Assembly (NCBI GenBank): GCA_009779755.1
Contig: WRDO01000012.1
Location: 1 to 64,000 of the forward strand
DNA length: 64,000 nucleotides
Direction: 5' to 3'
Source of the DNA: Defluviitaleaceae bacterium
GTDB lineage: Bacteria; Bacillota; Clostridia; Lachnospirales; WQUN01
Shown: one piece after another, positions 43,614 to 51,890 of the stretch
How positions within the stretch are numbered: the stretch's first letter is position 1
How the letters are laid out: each line of letters starts with the position of its first letter
The notes under the pieces: generated by a model
Database searches by the model: none
Told to the model about the DNA's origin: nothing
Seen by the model: only the letters and a program-made list of their open reading frames with translations
Program-made: the position numbers and the translations under genes

Positions 43614-44855
43614 ATGTACGGCGGCGCGAAAAACGTAAGGCGTAATCTAATCCTGTTCTTCGTTGACGGCATCACGTTTATGCCCACGATGACGCTTATA
43701 TGCATCACGACGGTAATCCCGTTCTTTTTGGAACAACTGAACGCTTCGACCTTCCAAATCGCCTTAGCCGCTTCGATGGCCTTGGCCTGCACGATCGTAA
43801 CGCAACCCTTCTTCGGTTCGATCGCTTCCCGCGTTAAATCAATGCAAAAAACGTTTACCAAAATCCTTTTTATCCAGCGCTTCATCTTCTTCGCGTTTGT
43901 TTTAAGCATCCCGTTATTCACGGGGAATTACCAATTGCTGATATGGGTCTTCCTTATCTTTTGGTGTATCTTTAATTTGTTCGTAGGTTCGTACACGGTG
44001 TTTTTCGTGCCGCTTCTGCTTAAACTCCTGCCGCCGGATAAACGGGGAGCATTACGCGGTTCGGGTTTGGCTATCGGTTCCGGCTTGGGTGTGGGTGCGG
44101 CGGCGTTAATCCCCGTGATCGTCAACCGTGTGGCGTTCCCGTACAATTTTGTTATCATTTTCTCCGTCGGCTGCGTGTTCCTCCTCCTAAACGCGCTTGT
44201 CTTTTTTCTGATGAAAGAACATGAGGACGACGAGCCCCGCGTACCCATGAATATATTGGAATATATAAAAGGCATCCCGACGTCTGTTTTGGTCGATAAG
44301 CCCTTCCGCGCGATGGTGTTTATGTGCAGCTTTTTGGTCGTGGGTCATGCGCTCCGTGTTTTTTATACCGTATACGCCATACGCGTATTTGAAGCGACGG
44401 AATACAACATCGCGATGCTGGCGGGGTTGGCGGTCGTCGCGAATGCCGTCGGTTTCGTCGTCTTTGGCCTTATCATCGACAAATACGGCCCTTGGATCAA
44501 TTCCGTGATTTCGGCTATTTTGCTTGTGTTGGCGGGTGCTGTTGCGCTGGTGACGAATACGCTCGGTTTCCTTTTCGCGGCGTGGGTGGTATCCAGTTTT
44601 GCCAACAGCGCGTACGGTTCGGTTATGTCGATATTGATCGGCGAGGTCACGCCTGCGGGTAAACTGCCGCTGTACGCGGGTGTGATGAATATTATTTCGC
44701 TTACCCTGTCTTCCGTTGTATTGCTGTTGCTCGCGCCCGTGTTGGAAAACACGGGATTCTTTTTGCTTTTTGTCGTGGTTGCGGTATGCGGCATATTCAG
44801 CCTTGTGACAAACTTTTTACTACTGAAGAAATATTTGTATAAAAAATCTGCTTGA
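43614..44855 (+). CDS. MFS transporter
   Basis: 413 residues with about 12 membrane helices. Motif-A-like loops (PPDKRGALRG between helices 4 and 5) mark the major facilitator superfamily. The first helix and the pattern FFVDGITFMPT are like sugar or drug MFS carriers. Substrate is unknown; the setting beside carbohydrate genes makes a sugar or a peptidoglycan fragment plausible. The ATG at 43614 has GGGGAT before it. The stop codon is part of the -35 box of the following operon promoter. Confidence 0.9.
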   Translation: MYGGAKNVRRNLILFFVDGITFMPTMTLICITTVIPFFLEQLNASTFQIALAASMALACTIVTQPFFGSIASRVKSMQKTFTKILFIQRFIFFAFVLSIPLFTGNYQLLIWVFLIFWCIFNLFVGSYTVFFVPLLLKLLPPDKRGALRGSGLAIGSGLGVGAAALIPVIVNRVAFPYNFVIIFSVGCVFLLLNALVFFLMKEHEDDEPRVPMNILEYIKGIPTSVLVDKPFRAMVFMCSFLVVGHALRVFYTVYAIRVFEATEYNIAMLAGLAVVANAVGFVVFGLIIDKYGPWINSVISAILLVLAGAVALVTNTLGFLFAAWVVSSFANSAYGSVMSILIGEVTPAGKLPLYAGVMNIISLTLSSVVLLLLAPVLENTGFFLLFVVVAVCGIFSLVTNFLLLKKYLYKKSA

Positions 44856-44879
44856 CACGGCATTATTTTTATATATACT
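44852..44879 (+). promoter_or_regulatory. Strong sigma-A-type promoter of the carbohydrate operon
   Basis: TTGACA at 44852-44857 and TATACT at 44874-44879 with a 16-base spacer. The -35 includes the TGA stop codon of the MFS gene. It is followed by about 95 bases of leader before the first gene. This is the only clear promoter before the long set of co-oriented genes. Confidence 0.82.
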
Positions 44880-44974
44880 TCACATATAGTCATCCGTTGT
44901 TATGCCATGTCATATAGGTAGTTTTGTTCTTTAAACGGCTTTATCCTTGTTTTTACGGGGGAGGGATGGTCAAT

Positions 44975-47974
44975 ATGCTGAAAGCACGCAGATTCGTGTG
45001 TATCCTGCTGGTTTTCATAATGTCAGCCTTGCCCGTATCCGCCGCCGAAGGACCCCCGCCGGGTATGCCTCCGCACCTTTGGGAGCGTTTCGGCTTTTTG
45101 CCGCCGGAAGAGCCTGAGGATACCGTTTTCCTCATCACCCCTACCGACCAAATATCCGATTCCTTCGTCACCTTCAGCCAAACTTCGTACATACTTTATA
45201 TCGGTGAACACGCAGGCCAACCCGCGCCCATCCGTTCGTTTACGGTGCATGGCGGCGACGCGGCGGTCTCCTGTGCATCCGAAACGCAGGCGTTAATGAC
45301 GCCTGCGTTTGATTTTGAAGGGAAAACGAACACCTTGCATTGGCTCGGGCAGGAAGGGTCCGCCACTTGGACGGTAAACGTACCTGAAACGGGCCTGTAT
45401 CGCATCATGATCGATTATTGGATGCTTGACCCCATGGGGCGGGATTTCGAATTTGAACTGACGATTAACGGCGAGCGTCCCTTCGATGAAGCGGGGCATT
45501 TGATCTTGCGCCACCGCTGGCGCGACGCGAGCGCCATCACCCAAGACAGGCGGGGCAACGATCTGCGCCCGTCGCAAGTACCCGTACATATGTGGAAGTC
45601 ACAGCTCCTGACCGACAAGGAAGGCATGACGGACGGGGCTTACCAATTCTACCTCGAAGAGGGGGAATTGGTTATTTCATTCCGCGCCATGCGCGGCGAA
45701 ATCGTGATATCGGAAATCACCATACACAACGACCCGCCGCTGCCCTCATACGCGGAATTCCGCGCGATGAATACGCACCTTCGGCAAATCCCCGATACCT
45801 TTATTATTTATGAAGCGGAAGAAGCCTTATATAAATCCGACGCTACGCTTTTCCCCACTTTCGACCGCTCCAGCGCGCTGACCACACCCTACCACCACGC
45901 CAACATCCGCCTTAACACCATAGGTGGGCTCAACTGGCAGTTCCCGGGGCAGTACATCATGTGGAGCGTCAACGTGCCTGAAGACGGTTTGTATCACCTA
46001 ACCTTCCGCACAAGGCAGAACATGAACTTAGGATTGCCTTCACGCCGCGCGCTCCGCGTCAACGGCGAAATACCCTTCGCCGAAGCGGCGCATATCATGG
46101 TTCCCTACGACCATTCATGGGTAAATTTTACGCCGGGGGATAAAAACGGCGCGTTCCTGTTCGCGCTTAACGCGGGCGAAAATATCATCGGGATGGAAGT
46201 GGTCATGGGAACGGCCGCACGCACCATGTCCGCCATACGCGAAATCCTCTTCCAATTAAACGCCGATTATCGCCGCATCCTCGCCATCACGGGCCCCAAC
46301 CCCGACATGCTGCAGGAATACAGGCTCGATCAGCAAATCCCCTCGCTTATGCCCAACTTCCAACGGGCCGCCGACGCGTTAAGGGACGAGGTCGCTTTAA
46401 TCATCGCCGAAGGCGGCGATACGGGCGGTGAAACCGCTCTGATGGAACGGTTGGCGACGACCTTGGAAATGAGCATCCGCGACCCCGACAGCATCCCCCG
46501 CAGGTTAAACGACTTGGAAGGCGCCATTTCGGCCTTGGCTACGTTTATGCTCGTTTTACGTTCCCAACCCTTGGAATTCGATAAGTTTTACATACACTGT
46601 GCGGAAGCGGATATCCCCCGCGCGACCGAAGGCTTTTGGCGGGCGTTGTGGCACCAAATCCGCATGTTTATCGCGTCGTTCTTTACGGACTTCTCCGTGG
46701 TGGACCAAGCCGACGAAGGCGCGCGCGCCATCACCGTGTGGGCGTACGGCGGCCGTGACCAAGCGCAGATTGTGCATATGATGGCGACCGACACCTTTAC
46801 GCCGCGCACGGGTATCCAAGTGAGCTTGCAACTCGTGCAAACCGACCCGATCGCCGCGATCGTCTCCGGCAACGCGCCCGATGTGCTGCTTAACGCCGAA
46901 CGCAACCGACCCGTGGAATTGGCCATGCGCAACGCCTTGGTGGATTTGTCCGTATTGCCCGGCTTCGGCGAGGTTACCCAACGCTTCCGGCACGATGCCA
47001 TGCTGCCCTACACATTCCGCGGCGGGGTGTACGCCATACCCGTCACGCAAATGTTCCATATGATGTTCTACCGCACGGATATCCTTGAGGAGTTGGGAGT
47101 CGAACCGCCGCAAACGTGGGACGACTTCTACAGCTTGATTCCTATACTGCACAGGCGGAATATGCAAATCGGCCTGCCCTACGACGCCATGCGCGGCGCG
47201 ACGCTTAACGAAGCCGTCATGGTAGCCAACGCGGGGATGGGTATACGTAATATGTTCGTAACGCTTTTATACCAACGCGGGCAGAATGTGTTCCTGCCTG
47301 ACGGATCCATGACGACCTTTGACCAAGAGGCTTCCATCGAGGCGTTTGTTCAATGGACGGAATTCTATACCCACCACGGCCTTCCGTTGTACTTCGATTT
47401 TTACAACCGTTTCCGCACGGGTATGATGCCCTTGGGTTTCCAAGGTTTTTGGATGTACAACATGCTGATGGTGGCCGCGCCCGAGATACGCGGTATGTGG
47501 GAAATGGCCCCCATGCCCGGTACGCTGCAGCCCGACGGCACGATTGACCGCACCGTGGGTACGACAGGCGAAGGTACGGTTATATTAAACGGCACCGAAG
47601 ACGTGGAAGCCGCATGGGAATTCGTGAAGTGGTGGACCTCGGCGGAAACCCAAGCCCGCTTCGGTATGGAATTGGAAATGTTGATGGGCCCCGCCGCACG
47701 TTACAACACGGCCAATCTGGAAGCCTTCACCATGCTGCCGTGGTCGATGGCGGAGCAACGGGTCATCATGGAACAATGGAATTGGACGCGCGAGGTACCC
47801 GTTATTCCCGGGGGATACTACGTGGCGCGTAACATCGATAACGCCTTCCGCCGCGTTTACAACCTACGGGAGAACCCGCGGGATGTACTGCTCCGCTTTA
47901 ACCGTGACATCAATGCCGAAATTGAACGCAGACTATTGGAGTTCCCCTTGGAACCGAACGGGGTGAAGCCATGA
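44975..47974 (+). CDS. Extracellular solute-binding protein with two carbohydrate-binding-like modules
   Basis: About 999 residues. The signal peptide ends near LPVSAAEG, with no lipobox. Two similar beta-sandwich modules (about 60-250 and 280-430) each have a WTVNVPETGLYR / WSVNVPEDGLYH core, as in CBM6/35-like or galactose-binding domains. A helical segment with a hydrophobic stretch (RMFIASFFTDFSV, ~560) follows. A type-1 sugar-binding domain runs to the end (GNAPDVLLNAERN; YRTDILEELGVEPPQTWDDF). It probably captures an oligosaccharide for the permease pair encoded directly after it. The start ATG at 44975 is chosen for its GGGGGAGG site; earlier in-frame ATGs at 44924 and 44966 are less well placed. 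Confidence 0.9.
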   Translation: MLKARRFVCILLVFIMSALPVSAAEGPPPGMPPHLWERFGFLPPEEPEDTVFLITPTDQISDSFVTFSQTSYILYIGEHAGQPAPIRSFTVHGGDAAVSCASETQALMTPAFDFEGKTNTLHWLGQEGSATWTVNVPETGLYRIMIDYWMLDPMGRDFEFELTINGERPFDEAGHLILRHRWRDASAITQDRRGNDLRPSQVPVHMWKSQLLTDKEGMTDGAYQFYLEEGELVISFRAMRGEIVISEITIHNDPPLPSYAEFRAMNTHLRQIPDTFIIYEAEEALYKSDATLFPTFDRSSALTTPYHHANIRLNTIGGLNWQFPGQYIMWSVNVPEDGLYHLTFRTRQNMNLGLPSRRALRVNGEIPFAEAAHIMVPYDHSWVNFTPGDKNGAFLFALNAGENIIGMEVVMGTAARTMSAIREILFQLNADYRRILAITGPNPDMLQEYRLDQQIPSLMPNFQRAADALRDEVALIIAEGGDTGGETALMERLATTLEMSIRDPDSIPRRLNDLEGAISALATFMLVLRSQPLEFDKFYIHCAEADIPRATEGFWRALWHQIRMFIASFFTDFSVVDQADEGARAITVWAYGGRDQAQIVHMMATDTFTPRTGIQVSLQLVQTDPIAAIVSGNAPDVLLNAERNRPVELAMRNALVDLSVLPGFGEVTQRFRHDAMLPYTFRGGVYAIPVTQMFHMMFYRTDILEELGVEPPQTWDDFYSLIPILHRRNMQIGLPYDAMRGATLNEAVMVANAGMGIRNMFVTLLYQRGQNVFLPDGSMTTFDQEASIEAFVQWTEFYTHHGLPLYFDFYNRFRTGMMPLGFQGFWMYNMLMVAAPEIRGMWEMAPMPGTLQPDGTIDRTVGTTGEGTVILNGTEDVEAAWEFVKWWTSAETQARFGMELEMLMGPAARYNTANLEAFTMLPWSMAEQRVIMEQWNWTREVPVIPGGYYVARNIDNAFRRVYNLRENPRDVLLRFNRDINAEIERRLLEFPLEPNGVKP

Positions 47975-48885
47975 CGAATACGAAGGCACTCGGCTTAGGA
48001 TACCGGATCAAGCGTTCGTGGATCAGCTATTTGATGATCGCGCCATTCTTTATATTGTTCTTCGTGTTTACGATCCTGCCCGTCCTTTCCTCAATCGTCC
48101 TCAGCTTCACCAACTTTAATATGCTGGAGATGCCGAGCTTCGTCGGACTTACGAACTACCGCCACTTGTTGGCCAATGATCAGGTATTTTGGATCGCGTT
48201 CCGCAACACGATGATCTTCGCGTTGGTCACGGGTCCTGCGGGTTACGTGTTGATGGTTTTCCTCGCGTGGTTCATCAACGAGTTGCGGGGTATTGTCCGC
48301 ACGGTTTTGACGTTGCTGATCTACGCCCCGTCCATGATCGCGGGCGCGGCCTTTTTTATATGGTTCATTATTTTTTCCCCTGACGCCCACGGCTATTTGA
48401 ACGGCTTCCTGATGCGCTGGAACATTATCCATGAGCCGATCATGTGGTTGCTTGACGCGCGTTATGTATTGGGCGTGCTGATGGTCGTGCAATTGTGGAT
48501 CAGCATGGGCGCGGGTTTCCTTGCGGTGCTGGCGGGCTTTAAGGCCGTGGACCGCACGTATTACGAAGCCGCCGCCATCGACGGCGTCCGCAACCGCTTC
48601 CAAGAATTATGGCACGTTACGTTGCCGTTGATCGCGCCGCAAATGTTCTTCGCGGCGATTATGCAGTTGGCGGGCAGCTTTGCGGTATGGGAAATTTCAG
48701 TACAGATGGCGGGCTTCCCCAGTACAGAGTACGCGGCTTCGACGATCGTCACGCACATCGTGGACTACGCGCAGATTCGGTACGAATTGGGCAACGCGAG
48801 CGCGTTAGCGGTGATATTGTTCTTCTTAATGCTGGTGGTCAATTTGGGATTGCGTAAGATGTTTATCAATAAGGTGAACACATGA
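47971..48885 (+). CDS. ABC sugar permease 1a (MalF/UgpA type)
   Basis: 304 residues, six membrane helices. The EAA loop with YYEAAAIDGVRNRFQELWHV is near residue 190, the contact for the ATPase. It pairs with the next gene product. The start overlaps the solute-binding protein stop (ATGA). No ATPase gene is present, so a shared MsmX-type ATPase encoded elsewhere is likely, as is common in Gram-positive bacteria. Confidence 0.95.
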   Translation: MTNTKALGLGYRIKRSWISYLMIAPFFILFFVFTILPVLSSIVLSFTNFNMLEMPSFVGLTNYRHLLANDQVFWIAFRNTMIFALVTGPAGYVLMVFLAWFINELRGIVRTVLTLLIYAPSMIAGAAFFIWFIIFSPDAHGYLNGFLMRWNIIHEPIMWLLDARYVLGVLMVVQLWISMGAGFLAVLAGFKAVDRTYYEAAAIDGVRNRFQELWHVTLPLIAPQMFFAAIMQLAGSFAVWEISVQMAGFPSTEYAASTIVTHIVDYAQIRYELGNASALAVILFFLMLVVNLGLRKMFINKVNT

Positions 48886-49763
48886 GAGCGTTACGCAGGT
48901 TATTTAAACAGGGTAAAATCGGCAACCGCCTGAACCGCGGCGTCGGCGGCGACTTGCTCGTCGTTATATTCGTCGGGTTGTTCGCGGCGTTTTCGTCGTT
49001 GCCTTTGGTATTCGCCATCATGCATTCCCTTAAGCCGTTGGGTGAACTGTTCCTTTTCCCGCCGCGCTTTTTCGTCATGGAGCCGACCTTTGAGAACTAC
49101 GTTTCCTTATTTCAAGTCACTACCAACATGTGGGTGCCGATTACCCGTTATTTATACAACTCATTGTTTATCACCTTCGCGGGCAGCTTCGGTCAGATCA
49201 TCGTAGTCGCGCTGGCGGCGTACCCGCTGGCCAAGCATGTGTTCCCCGGGCGGCAGGCGCTAAACCAACTGGTCATTTTCGCGTTGTTATTCTCAACGAC
49301 GGTGTTGATGGTGCCCTCCTTCGTGATCATGACGTATTTGGGTCTGGTGGATACGCATTTGGCGGTGATCCTCCCCGCCATGCAGCGCACGATCGGGTTA
49401 TTCCTGATGGTTTCGTTCATGTACCAAATCCCGACGGATTCCATCGAGGCGGCGCGGATCGACGGCTGCGGCGAATTCGGCATCCTGTGGAAGATCGTGA
49501 TGCCCGTGGTTAAGCCCGCCACCATGACGATGCTGATCTTCGCTTTTCAGGAATTGTGGCGTTCCACGGGCGACGGGTTTATCTTCACCGAAAACCTTAA
49601 GACCCTGCCCGTCGCGTTCTCGCAGATACAAGCGGTCGGCATCGCGCGTTTGGGGATGTTTGCGGCGGCTTCGGCCATCATGATGGTACCGCCGATTATA
49701 TTGTTCTTCGTAGCACAGCACAGGGTAATGGAAACCATGGCGCATTCGGGAATAAAGGGGTAG
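48882..49763 (+). CDS. ABC sugar permease 1b (MalG/UgpE type)
   Basis: 293 residues with about six helices and the EAA motif SIEAARIDGCGEFGILWKI near 185. It forms a heterodimer with the preceding permease, which its start overlaps by 4 bp. Amino acids LVDTHLAVILPAM and the C-terminal GVMETMAHSG-like end (here RVMETMAHSGIKG) fit the family. Confidence 0.95.
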   Translation: MRALRRLFKQGKIGNRLNRGVGGDLLVVIFVGLFAAFSSLPLVFAIMHSLKPLGELFLFPPRFFVMEPTFENYVSLFQVTTNMWVPITRYLYNSLFITFAGSFGQIIVVALAAYPLAKHVFPGRQALNQLVIFALLFSTTVLMVPSFVIMTYLGLVDTHLAVILPAMQRTIGLFLMVSFMYQIPTDSIEAARIDGCGEFGILWKIVMPVVKPATMTMLIFAFQELWRSTGDGFIFTENLKTLPVAFSQIQAVGIARLGMFAAASAIMMVPPIILFFVAQHRVMETMAHSGIKG

Positions 49764-49767
49764 GTGT

Positions 49768-51264
49768 ATGAAAAAACGAATCCTGCCGTTTATACTCGCG
49801 GCGATATTCATATTTAATCCGATCATCGCCGCGGCGTCCCCCCGTGAAGCGACGTTTAACTCCTATGTCTTTAACCAACACGGCCGCGCCGTACCCGCTC
49901 CCGCTTCGTACCTGCCTTTGTTTGCGCGTTCGGGCGACGATTGGGGGATCGGGCCCTTACGCAACCCGTCGGACATCACCGCCGGGCCGGACGGCTACCT
50001 GTACATCGCGGACACGGGCAACAACCGTATCATCGTTTTGGATGAAAACTTCGAACTGGCCGATGTCATCGACGAATTTACCATGAACAACGCACCTTTT
50101 ACCTTCGCCCACATCAGCGGCATATTCGTATTGCCCGACGGGCGTATTCACATCGCCGACCAAGACCTCCGCAGGGTGGTAACGATCAACCGCGAAGGCG
50201 AAATCCTGATGTACTTGGGCAGCCCCGAATCGGAGCTCCTTGCGGAAGGTTTCCTTTTTACCCCGATCTCGGTGATCGAGGACCCCTCCGGCATCTTATA
50301 TATCCTGTCCCGCGGGAGCTACCAAGGAGCGCTCATGGTGGACTTGCAACGCGACAACCTGTTCTTGGGTTTCTTCGGCGCGAACACGGTGGCAATGAGC
50401 GCGGGCCAGCTCGGGCAAATCCTGTGGCGCAGGATCATGACACGCGAACAACGCGAACGCATGATACAAATCATCCCCGTGGAGTTCACCAACTTCGATA
50501 TATGCCCGCGCGGTTTTATCTACGTATGTACGGCTTTTTCGGAGGATAACCTCGGTCAGCTGCGCGTTCTTAACTCAAACGGGAACAATATCCTGCGCAC
50601 GCCGCAGGTTAACGTCCCCGTCAACTACGGCGACCCCGTATTTTATACCTCACGCTACGTACCGGTGACGACGTCGTTCGTGGATATCACCTATATGCAA
50701 AACGGTGTGTTCGCCGCGCTCGACCGCCAACGCGGGCGCGTATTCGTCTATACCAACGATTCGCATATGGTGGCGGTATTCGGCCAAATCGGGGATCAGC
50801 TCGGGCGTTTTACCAATCCCGTTGCGTTGGCGAGCTTTAATGACACGATTGTCGTGTTGGACGCAACCCGCGGTGAAATCACCGTTTTCGAGCGTACGGA
50901 ATACGGCGAGCTGGTAATGCGGGCATTGGCGTTGCATGACCAAGGCCGCTACGAGGAAAGCGTCACGCTGTGGCGTGCGGTCCTCGCGCGTAACATCAAC
51001 CTTGAGCTTGCGTATTTAGGTATCGGACGCGGCCTTTCGCGCAGCGGATATTTTCAAGACGCTTTGTGGTACCTGCGCCGCGCCAACAACCGTCAAGTTT
51101 ATTCCGAAGTATTTGAGATGCACCGCAATCAATTCACCAACGATCGGTTTAATCTCCTCGCGTTGGGATTCGCTTTCGTCTGTTTGGCCTGCATTTCCTT
51201 CGCGCAGCGCAAGCGTATCGCACGTATGGTAAAAAGGAGGAAAGCAACCCATGTTGGGCATTAA
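49768..51264 (+). CDS. NHL-repeat protein with TPR and C-terminal membrane helix
   Basis: 498 residues. A signal peptide (ILAAIFIFNPIIAAASP-like) precedes NHL/beta-propeller repeats such as DGYLYIADTGNNRIIVLD and DGRIHIADQDLRRVV (~65-370). A TPR-like segment follows (HDQGRYEESVTLWRAVLARN, ~395). A membrane helix near 465-483 and a basic end face the cytoplasm. The fold suggests a cell-surface binding or scaffold role rather than enzymatic function; simple lactonase assignment is not supported. It is found between permease genes and a Yip1 protein, which suggests a part in the uptake apparatus. Function is unknown. Confidence 0.82.
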   Translation: MKKRILPFILAAIFIFNPIIAAASPREATFNSYVFNQHGRAVPAPASYLPLFARSGDDWGIGPLRNPSDITAGPDGYLYIADTGNNRIIVLDENFELADVIDEFTMNNAPFTFAHISGIFVLPDGRIHIADQDLRRVVTINREGEILMYLGSPESELLAEGFLFTPISVIEDPSGILYILSRGSYQGALMVDLQRDNLFLGFFGANTVAMSAGQLGQILWRRIMTREQRERMIQIIPVEFTNFDICPRGFIYVCTAFSEDNLGQLRVLNSNGNNILRTPQVNVPVNYGDPVFYTSRYVPVTTSFVDITYMQNGVFAALDRQRGRVFVYTNDSHMVAVFGQIGDQLGRFTNPVALASFNDTIVVLDATRGEITVFERTEYGELVMRALALHDQGRYEESVTLWRAVLARNINLELAYLGIGRGLSRSGYFQDALWYLRRANNRQVYSEVFEMHRNQFTNDRFNLLALGFAFVCLACISFAQRKRIARMVKRRKATHVGH

Positions 51265-51877
51265 AAAACGGCACATTACAGGTTTGTTTTCCATCCTGAA
51301 AAGCCCCATCGAGGCGTTTGACGTAATGCGCCACCAAGGTGAGGGATCGCTTGCGCTGGCGACCGTATTGTATTTGTTATTCTTCGCGATGGTGGTGGCG
51401 GGGCGGCAATGGACGGGGTATTTGTTCAACTTCTCCCGCGTGGAGCATTTGAACATATTTATTATGATGGCGTTGTCGCTGGGCCTTGTTTTCCTTTTTA
51501 TTATTGCCAACATGGCGGTATGTACGCTGTCGGACGGCGAAGGTTCGCTGTCGGACGTGTACGTGGTGACGGCGTACGCCACCCTGCCTTTTATATTACT
51601 TTCCCCGCCGATTATTTTGCTCAGCAATGTGATGTCATTGGGCGAGGGTACGTATTACGGCCTGATGACGATCGTCAAATACGGCTGGTTCGCCGTGCTT
51701 TTGTTTACGGGTAACATGTCGGCGCACCAATTTACGTTTAAGAAAACGGTATTCACCCTGCTCCTGTCCGTGGCCGGCATTTTGATTCTGCTGTTTATGA
51801 TGTTCCTCGGGTTTGCGCTGATGACGCAGCTGACGGAATTTATCCGAACGTTCTACAACGAAATACTCTTTATATAA
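51251..51877 (+). CDS. Yip1 family membrane protein
   Basis: 208 residues with about five membrane helices, e.g. LALATVLYLLFFAMVVAG and FILLSPPIILLSNVM. The opening FSILKSPIEAFDVMRHQGEG is typical of bacterial YIP1 proteins. Their function is not well known; they may help organise membrane complexes. It overlaps the NHL gene by 14 bp and has an AAGGAGG site. Within this operon it may assist the transporters. Confidence 0.85.
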   Translation: MLGIKKRHITGLFSILKSPIEAFDVMRHQGEGSLALATVLYLLFFAMVVAGRQWTGYLFNFSRVEHLNIFIMMALSLGLVFLFIIANMAVCTLSDGEGSLSDVYVVTAYATLPFILLSPPIILLSNVMSLGEGTYYGLMTIVKYGWFAVLLFTGNMSAHQFTFKKTVFTLLLSVAGILILLFMMFLGFALMTQLTEFIRTFYNEILFI

Positions 51878-51890
51878 GGAGGTGCGGGAT

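Noticed and set aside
49768..51264. Annotation as gluconolactonase
   Set aside because: NHL-type repeats can give such matches, but the TPR part and C-terminal membrane helix do not fit a soluble lactonase.
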